Source of the DNA: Streptomyces sp. TLI_235
GTDB taxonomy: Bacteria; Actinomycetota; Actinomycetes; Streptomycetales; Streptomycetaceae
Direction of reading: 5' to 3'
Assembly (NCBI GenBank): GCA_002300355.1
Contig: NSGV01000002.1
Location: 1,364,001-1,428,000 of the forward strand
Length of the DNA stretch: 64,000 nt
The translations under genes and the position numbers were made by a program. Positions 58,899-64,000 of the stretch are shown piece after piece (position 1 is the stretch's first letter; each line of letters starts with the position of its first letter). Below the pieces are notes generated by a model, which saw nothing but the letters and a program-made list of their open reading frames with translations, made no database searches and had not been told where the DNA came from.

Positions 58899-60005
58899 TC
58901 AGTCGGCCTCGGCCGGGGCCGGCTCGCGCAGGCCCGCCGACCACTTCTGCTCGACCCTGCCGAGCTTCCAGTAGGCGATGGCGCCGGCCCAGGTGACCAC
59001 GAACAGGCCCACGATGGCGTAGCCGACCAGGTTGAGGTCGAGTTCCGCGATCCAGCCGACCGGACCCGAGGTGATGTCGAGCTTCTCGGCGAGCAGGCCG
59101 ACCAGCTCGATCACGCCGATGACCAGGGCGACCAGCACCGACAGGCCGGTGACGGTGAGGTTGTAGTAGACCTTGCGGATCGGCTTGGAGAACGCCCACT
59201 CGTAGGCGAAGTTCATGAACGAGCCGTCGATGGTGTCGAGCAGGCTCATGCCGGCCGCGAAGAGGATCGGCAGCACCAGCAGTGCGTACCAGGGCAGCGA
59301 GAAGGCGGCGGCGCCGCCGGCCAGGACGAGCAGCGAGACCTCGGTGGCGGTGTCGAAGCCGAGACCGAACAGCAGGCCGACCGGGTACATGTGCCAGGGC
59401 TTGGTGACGGCGCGGGTGACCCGGCCGAGGATCCGGTTCAGGAAGCCCCGCCTGTCGAGCTGGCGCTCCAGCTCCTCCTCGTCGAACTCGCCGGCCTTCA
59501 TGGCGCGGAAGACCTTGAGGATGCCGTTGAACGCACCCAGGTTGATCAGGCCGATCAGCACCAGGAAGGTGCCGGAGACGGAGACGCCGATCAGGCCGGT
59601 CGCGGTGTGCAGCGTGGACCCGTCGGACTCCACCTGCCCGGCCAGCGAGCGGATGCCGAAGGCGAGCAGCGCGCAGAGGCCGAAGACGATCGAGGAGTGG
59701 CCGAGGGAGAACCAGAAGCCGACCGAGAGCGGCCGCTTGCCCTGGCCCATCAGCTTGCGGGTGGTGTTGTCGATCGCGGCGATGTGGTCGGCGTCGAAGG
59801 CGTGCCGCATGCCGAGGGTGTAGGCGGTGAATCCCATGCCGGCGCCGAAGACCTGGCCGCCGACGTCGTAGTGCTTCGGTGCGATGACCGCGAGCAGGGT
59901 GAACCAGCCGACGACGTGGAGGGCCAGCACGAAGCCGCCCATTCCGGCGAGCCGGATCCACTCCTCCCGGGTGAGCCGGTCGCGGAGACGACTGGGTGTT
60001 GACAT
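58899..60005 (-). CDS. HoxN/NixA (NiCoT) family nickel/cobalt transporter
   Basis: A 368-residue permease with about eight membrane segments. The NiCoT signatures are present: RHAFDADHIAAIDNTTRK (His-x4-Asp-His), FSLGHSSIVFGL and LLFGLGFDTATEVSLL. It imports Ni2+ (or Co2+) with high affinity, driven by the membrane potential. GGGGAGGACT precedes ATG 60005. A Nur-type box 60 bp upstream indicates repression by nickel-bound Nur, the Fur-family nickel regulator of streptomycetes. Confidence 0.93.
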   Translation of the reverse strand: MSTPSRLRDRLTREEWIRLAGMGGFVLALHVVGWFTLLAVIAPKHYDVGGQVFGAGMGFTAYTLGMRHAFDADHIAAIDNTTRKLMGQGKRPLSVGFWFSLGHSSIVFGLCALLAFGIRSLAGQVESDGSTLHTATGLIGVSVSGTFLVLIGLINLGAFNGILKVFRAMKAGEFDEEELERQLDRRGFLNRILGRVTRAVTKPWHMYPVGLLFGLGFDTATEVSLLVLAGGAAAFSLPWYALLVLPILFAAGMSLLDTIDGSFMNFAYEWAFSKPIRKVYYNLTVTGLSVLVALVIGVIELVGLLAEKLDITSGPVGWIAELDLNLVGYAIVGLFVVTWAGAIAYWKLGRVEQKWSAGLREPAPAEAD

Positions 60006-60064
60006 GGGAGTCCTCCCCACAGCGGACGGATGAGCCGGGCCATCCTGTCGCCCCCGGGACTCAA

Positions 60065-60081
60065 TTGCAAGTCATATGCAA
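60065..60081. promoter_or_regulatory. Nur box (nickel uptake regulator site)
   Basis: TTGCAA-GTCAT-ATGCAA matches the Nur consensus TTGCAA-N5-TTGCAA at 11 of 12 positions. It lies between the nickel-transporter start (60005) and the plus-strand gene at 60328. The nur gene itself is not in the window. Confidence 0.75.
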
Positions 60082-60194
60082 CTGCCGGGACGGGGCACAG
60101 CCACCTGCACGGATGCACCAGGGGCGCATTCCGCGCAGGACATGTCACACGACGTACCCGATCCCTTAACCTCCCGCGTCTTCCTCCGTCCTCT

Positions 60195-60238
60195 TCTACG
60201 CGCGGATACTCGACCTCGTGCGCGGTTCTACGCGCGGA
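60195..60238. promoter_or_regulatory. Two TCTACGCGCGGATA motifs before the DUF4350-like gene
   Basis: TCTACGCGCGGATA begins at 60195 and again, identical, at 60227, a 32-bp spacing (three helical turns). Orientation relative to the gene matches the copies before the nuclease gene. Confidence 0.6.
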
Positions 60239-60327
60239 TACCCCATGATCCGCGCGCAACGCCGCGCGCGGGCACTGCGGGTACAACTGCCCCCCAATCC
60301 CCCCAACTCCCCACGGAGGAACGGCAG

Positions 60328-61266
60328 ATGATCGGCACTCGCACCATCCGCACGAAGGCGGCGCTGGCCGCCTCGGCCGTCCTGGCGGCCACCCTCACCG
60401 GCCTCGTCGCCCCCGCCGCCCCGGCCGCGGCCGCCACCCCCCACCGGGTGCTCTTCGACAACAGCAAGGCCGAGACCGCCGGCAACGCTGACTGGATCAT
60501 CAGCACCAGCCAGCCCGACCCGCTCGGCCAGAACGCCAACCCCAGCACCGAGAAGAGCTGGACGGGCGCCCTCTCCGCCTGGGGCGTCGCCCTGCAGAAG
60601 ACCGGCTCCTACAGCCTCGAGACGCTGCCCGCCGGCTCCACCATCAGCTACGGCACCGGCGCCGCGCTCGACCTCGCCAACTTCGACACCTTCGTGATCC
60701 CGGAGCCCAACATCCGGTTCAGCACCGCCGAGAAGACCGCCATCATGCGCTTCGTGCAGAACGGCGGCGGCCTCTTCCTGGTCTCCGACCACAGCAACAG
60801 CGACCGCAACAACGACGGCTGGGACAGCCCGGAGATCATCAACGACCTGCTGACCAACAACGGCGTCGACAACACCTCGCCGTTCGGCTTCTCGGTCGAC
60901 GTCAAGACCATCAGCACCGACAACCCGCGCGCCGTCGGCGACTCCGCCAACCCGGTGCTGCACGGCGCCTTCGGCAACGTCACCGGCTCGATCCTGCGCT
61001 CCGGCACCACCTTCACCCTCTCCCCCGCCGACAACTCCTCGGTCAAGGGCCTCGTGTACCGCACCGGCTACAGCGGCAACACCGGCGCCTTCTTCGTCAC
61101 CAGCACCTTCGGCAGCGGCCGGGTCGCCGCCTGGGGCGACAGCTCCCCGATCGACGACGGCACCGGCCAGTCCGGCAACACCCTGTACAACGGCTGGAAC
61201 GACCCCGCCGGCACCGACGCGGCGCTCGCCCTGAACGCCACCGCCTGGCTCGCCAAGGCCTCCTGA
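60328..61266 (+). CDS. Secreted DUF4350-like / amidotransferase-fold protein
   Basis: A 312-residue protein. The signal peptide is IRTKAALAASAVLAATLTGLVAPAAPAAAA. The domain has HRVLFDNSKAETAGNADWII, FVIPEPNIRFSTAEKTAIMRFVQNGGGLFLVSDHSNSDRNNDGWD and VAAWGDSSPIDDGTGQ, resembling the class I amidotransferase-like fold of DUF4350 proteins. It lacks a Cys nucleophile. GGAGGAAC precedes ATG 60328. It shares the upstream motif of the neighbouring nuclease, so co-regulation with DNA degradation is plausible. The reaction is unknown. Confidence 0.75.
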   Translation: MIGTRTIRTKAALAASAVLAATLTGLVAPAAPAAAATPHRVLFDNSKAETAGNADWIISTSQPDPLGQNANPSTEKSWTGALSAWGVALQKTGSYSLETLPAGSTISYGTGAALDLANFDTFVIPEPNIRFSTAEKTAIMRFVQNGGGLFLVSDHSNSDRNNDGWDSPEIINDLLTNNGVDNTSPFGFSVDVKTISTDNPRAVGDSANPVLHGAFGNVTGSILRSGTTFTLSPADNSSVKGLVYRTGYSGNTGAFFVTSTFGSGRVAAWGDSSPIDDGTGQSGNTLYNGWNDPAGTDAALALNATAWLAKAS

Positions 61267-61284
61267 GCCACCGGCCTCACGGCA

Positions 61285-61321
61285 CCCCTCCCTCGGCACC
61301 CGCACCGCGCCGCGGGAGGGG
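61285..61321 (+). terminator. Hairpin after DUF4350-like gene
   Basis: CCCCTCCC (61285-61292) and GGGAGGGG (61314-61321) flank a GC-rich 21-nt loop. Confidence 0.55.
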
Positions 61322-61426
61322 CGCCCCGGGGGCCGCGGCCCGGCCCGGTGGAAATGGCGCCCGCCCGCACCCATCCTGGGGAGGTCGGGCCCGCCCCGGG
61401 CCGCCGTACGACCCCACGGAGGGCCC

Positions 61427-63376
61427 ATGCAGCCGCCGGCCCCGTACCCCTACCACACCACCCGCGAGGATGTCCGGATCGCCATGCCGGACGGCACCCG
61501 CCTCGCCGCCCGGCTCTGGCTGCCGGTCACCGACCACCCGGTGCCCGCACTGCTGGAGTACCAGCCCGGCGGCCTCGGCGACACCACCGCCGTCCGCGAC
61601 GCCCAGCGGCACCCCTGGTACGCCGGCCACGGCTACGCCTCGCTGCGGGTCGACGCCCGCGGCCACGGCAGCTCCGAGGGCGTCCCCACCGACCCCGCCT
61701 CCGCGGCCGGCACCGCCGACGGACTCGCCCTGCTCGACTGGCTCACCGCCCGGCCCTGGTCCAGCGGCCGGGCCGGCGTCTTCGGCATCGGCCGCGGCGG
61801 CACCGCCGCACTCGCCCTCGCCGCCCGCGCCCCCGAAGCGCTCGCAGCCGTCGTCACGGTCTGCGCCGAGCAGCGCACCGCGCCCGCCCGCAGCCCGGCC
61901 GGCGCTCCGCTGGCCGCCGCCGTGCACGCCGACTCCGCCGACCGGCTCGCCGCCGCCTGCCGCCCGCCCGACCCCCGGTACACCGGTGACGACTGGCGGC
62001 GGCTCTGGCTGGAGCGGCTCGCCGCGGCCGACCCCGCGGCGGCCGAGGACGGCGGGCCCATCGACCTCGGCGCGATCCGGGCCGCCGTCCTCGCCGTCGG
62101 CGGCTGGGCCGACCCGCAGGCCGGCACCGTGCTCCGCCTCGTCGAGGAACTCGGCGCCGACGCCCGCGGCATCCTCGGCCCCTGGCCGCACCAGTACCCC
62201 GACCAAGGCCTGCCGCCCGGCCCCGCGATCGGCTTCCTCCAGGAGACCCTCCGCTGGTGGGACCACTGGCTCAGGGGCGCCGACACCGGCGTCCTCAAGG
62301 AACCCGCGCTGCGCAGCTGGATGAACGAGTCGGTGCCGCCCGCCCCCGCGTACGCCAACCGGCCCGGCCGCTGGGTCGGCGACGACGGCTGGCCCTCCCC
62401 CGACGTCCGCGAGGTGCGCTACGGGCTGGACGGCGCGCTGCGCACCGCCGGGACGCCCTCGGGCGAGCGCTTCGTCCCGGTCCGCTCCCCGCAGCACACC
62501 GGGATCGACGCCGGGGCGGTCCGCCCGTCCGGCGGCACCGCCGACCTGCCGCCCGACCAGCGCGAGGAGGACGGTCGCTCGGTCTGCTTCGACTCCGCGC
62601 CGCTGCCCGAGCCCGAGGAACTGCTCGGCGGGGCGACGCTGCGGCTGCGGGTGCGCTGCGACGGCCGGCACGGGCAGGTCGCGGCCCGGGTCTGCGACGT
62701 GGCGCCGGACGGCTCGTCCACCCTGGTCGCCCGCGGTGCGGCGGCGCTCGCCGGGGGCGACGGACCGGTGGAGGCCGAGCTCGCGCTGACACCCGTCGCG
62801 CACGCCTTCCCGGCCGGGCACCGGATCCGGCTGGCGCTCTCCTCCGCGTACTGGCCGTGGCTGTGGCCGGTGGCGGAGACCGGCGGCTTCGAGGTGGACC
62901 CGGGTGGCTCGGTGCTCACCCTGCCGGTGCGGCACCTGGCGGCGGACGCGGGCAGCGGGCCGGTCTCCTTCGACCCGCCCGAGCAGGCCCCGACCCCGGC
63001 CGAACTGCACCCCGAGCCGCTGGTGGCCCACCCGGAACGGCAGGTGGTGCACGACGTGGCCGCGGGCGAGTGGCGGCTGCAGCTCGCCCACCCGGCCGGG
63101 GCGACGGTGCACACCGACGGCCTCGCCGAGGAGGAGCACGTGGTGGAGGCGTACCGGATCCGGGCCGACGACCCGCTGAGCGCCCGGGCCAGGACCGACC
63201 GGACGGTGCGGCTGGAGCGGACGGACATCGGCTGGGACGTCACCCTGCAGCTCCGGTCCGAGGCGAGCTGCGACGCCGGGCACATCACCGTCCACGACCA
63301 CCTGCGGGCCCTGGAGGGCGGCGACGTGATCTTCGAACGCAACTGGCGCCGCCGCCTGCCGCGGGGCAACCACTAG
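61427..63376 (+). CDS. CocE/NonD family hydrolase-like protein lacking the catalytic serine
   Basis: A 649-residue cytosolic protein with the X-Pro dipeptidyl-peptidase layout. The alpha/beta hydrolase domain holds MPDGTRLAARLWLP, VDARGHGSSEGVP and DWLTARPWSSGRAGVFGIGRGG. The C-terminal jelly-roll domain runs from RSVCFDSAPL to VTLQLRSEASC. The Asp (AVGGWADPQ) and His (GPWPHQYPDQG) of the triad are in place. The nucleophile elbow, normally Gly-x-Ser-x-Gly-Gly, reads Gly-Ile-Gly-Arg-Gly-Gly, so Ser is replaced by Gly. Esterase or peptidase activity is therefore unlikely by the standard mechanism. GGAGGGCC precedes ATG 61427. Confidence 0.88.
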   Translation: MQPPAPYPYHTTREDVRIAMPDGTRLAARLWLPVTDHPVPALLEYQPGGLGDTTAVRDAQRHPWYAGHGYASLRVDARGHGSSEGVPTDPASAAGTADGLALLDWLTARPWSSGRAGVFGIGRGGTAALALAARAPEALAAVVTVCAEQRTAPARSPAGAPLAAAVHADSADRLAAACRPPDPRYTGDDWRRLWLERLAAADPAAAEDGGPIDLGAIRAAVLAVGGWADPQAGTVLRLVEELGADARGILGPWPHQYPDQGLPPGPAIGFLQETLRWWDHWLRGADTGVLKEPALRSWMNESVPPAPAYANRPGRWVGDDGWPSPDVREVRYGLDGALRTAGTPSGERFVPVRSPQHTGIDAGAVRPSGGTADLPPDQREEDGRSVCFDSAPLPEPEELLGGATLRLRVRCDGRHGQVAARVCDVAPDGSSTLVARGAAALAGGDGPVEAELALTPVAHAFPAGHRIRLALSSAYWPWLWPVAETGGFEVDPGGSVLTLPVRHLAADAGSGPVSFDPPEQAPTPAELHPEPLVAHPERQVVHDVAAGEWRLQLAHPAGATVHTDGLAEEEHVVEAYRIRADDPLSARARTDRTVRLERTDIGWDVTLQLRSEASCDAGHITVHDHLRALEGGDVIFERNWRRRLPRGNH

Positions 63377-63413
63377 TGGCGCTGGGGGCACCTCAGGGCC
63401 GAAGGCCGGGGGC

Positions 63414-63502
63414 GGAACTGCGCAATCCGAGGGTGGGCGTCACCGACAGCACGGGCCAAGCCCTGATCTGCACGACGACCCGCATCCGAATTGCGCAGTT
63501 CC
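63414..63502. repeat. Inverted repeat GGAACTGCGCAAT ... ATTGCGCAGTTCC
   Basis: Perfect 13-bp arms at 63414-63426 and 63490-63502, 63 bp apart, followed by CCGCGCCCCTGG. Elements of the type GGGGCGCGGGGAACTGCGC recur between streptomycete genes. It lies between the convergent CocE-like and oxidoreductase genes and may act as a terminator. Confidence 0.75.
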
Positions 63503-63527
63503 CCGCGCCCCTGGGCGGTAGCCCATG

Positions 63528-63577
63528 AGGGCGCTTCTGCGTGCGCCGGGTCAGGGCGCTTCTGCGTGGGCCGGGTC
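63528..63577. repeat. 25-bp tandem duplication with one mismatch
   Basis: Two copies of a 25-bp unit (AGGGCGCTTCTGCGTG...CCGGGTC) at 63528-63552 and 63553-63577. The second reaches the stop codon of the oxidoreductase gene. Confidence 0.9.
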
Positions 63578-64000
63578 AGGCCGCTGCCTCCGCCCGTGCA
63601 CGGCCGGGGAGCTCCTCCCGGACGACGCGCCGGCGGCGGGACGGCATGCCCGCTGTCGGGTTGGCGACGCCCCAGGCCGCGCCCTTGCAGATCAGTTCCT
63701 TGTAGAGGGCGGCCACGCGGCCGGTCAGGGTGCGGTCGACCGCGCGGTCGTCGGCGGTGACGAACTGGATCAGGCCCTCCTTGCGGCCGAGCGAGATGCA
63801 CTGCTGGAAGTAGCGGACGGGGACGCGGGGGACCTTGGTCCCGGCGAGACGGGCCGCGGCGGCGTCGGCGGCCTGCCAGGCCATCGGGACGCCCGAGGCG
63901 CAGGACATGCGGAGGGGCTTGCCGCCCGGGCCGATCGCCATCGCGGCGTCGCCCACTGCGTACACGTCCGGGTGGGAGACCGAGCGCATCGTGCCGTCGA
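63576..64000 (-). CDS. NAD(P)/FAD-dependent oxidoreductase, NDH-2-like, 5' part beyond window
   Basis: The C-terminal 140 or so residues are visible. RSVSHPDVYAVGDAAMAIGPGG is the second FAD-binding motif of NDH-2-type pyridine nucleotide-disulfide oxidoreductases, and MSCASGVPMAWQAADAAAARL follows it. A C-terminal extension (RYFQQCISLGRKEGLIQFVT then LYKELICKGAAWGVA) suggests the carotenoid/NADH dehydrogenase-like subgroup. The frame is open to the window edge; an internal ATG at 63989 is not the start. The gene ends inside a tandem duplication. Confidence 0.82.
   Translation of the reverse strand, partial: DGTMRSVSHPDVYAVGDAAMAIGPGGKPLRMSCASGVPMAWQAADAAAARLAGTKVPRVPVRYFQQCISLGRKEGLIQFVTADDRAVDRTLTGRVAALYKELICKGAAWGVANPTAGMPSRRRRVVREELPGRARAEAAA

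Noticed and set aside
1..64000. tRNA, rRNA, CRISPR, transposase, phage or biosynthetic-cluster core genes
   Set aside because: None was recognised on either strand by motif or structure.

Overview
The window is very GC-rich, with strong third-position G/C bias, frequent GTG starts, many secreted enzymes and hallmark families such as SCO6745, DUF1876, DUF4232, mycothiol-dependent isomerase and Pr6Pr. It looks like a chromosomal piece of a streptomycete (Streptomyces or Kitasatospora; the sequence alone does not decide). No rRNA, tRNA, CRISPR array, prophage or insertion sequence was seen. The mix of secreted hydrolases, decaying sugar loci and orphan regulators suits an accessory chromosome arm.

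Layout. 1-6 kb: partial alpha-methylacyl-CoA racemase, DUF1876 protein, secreted GH10-CBM2 xylanase, a NarL-type two-component pair, and a Pr6Pr membrane protein. 6-18 kb: two ABC-F ATPases, a DUF4232 secreted protein, a nitroreductase remnant, GNAT, aldo/keto reductase, a DasR-type-regulated GH18 chitinase, SCO6745 protein, a zinc-ribbon SDR, cyclophilin and NUDIX. 18-26 kb: Tex, a GT87-like glycosyltransferase, a mycothiol-dependent isomerase, a MarR/cupin divergon, DUF4230 protein and a haloperoxidase-like hydrolase. 26-33 kb: a long minus-strand run with GlsB, gamma carbonic anhydrase, SGNH esterase, an intracellular streptavidin homologue, a secreted papain-like protease with a membrane-anchored partner, a second anchored protein and a secreted zinc metalloprotease with ricin domain. 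33-39 kb: small metabolic genes, alanine-type aminotransferase, peroxiredoxin behind a 22-bp palindrome, and a Tat-exported purple acid phosphatase.

39-45.4 kb is a glycan-utilisation locus in decay. GH95 is intact, GH42 carries two frameshifts, the sugar ABC transporter is reduced to a stitched remnant, and GH3 has lost most of its catalytic region. Two LacI-type operators survive in the divergent control region. 45-55.7 kb: ThuA, Dps, class IV aminotransferase, SLOG-like protein, thioredoxin-like ferredoxin, CBS protein, FAD dehydrogenase, SGNH lipase, an AbiEii-type nucleotidyltransferase whose frame is set by a 7-bp tandem repeat, a WYL regulator and an HSL-type esterase. 55.8-64 kb: ExeM-like nuclease, a nickel transporter with a Nur-type box, a secreted DUF4350-like protein, a CocE-like protein lacking its serine nucleophile, and a partial NDH-2-like oxidoreductase.

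The most novel signals are: a TCTACGCGCG-type motif, tandem before the nuclease and the DUF4350-like gene and single in the metalloprotease promoter; the signal-peptide-less streptavidin homologue with a conserved biotin pocket; the possible slipped-strand switch in the AbiEii gene; and the decaying glycan locus that keeps its operators. Many genes also appear leaderless, with a TANNNT-like -10 box 6-9 nt before the start codon.
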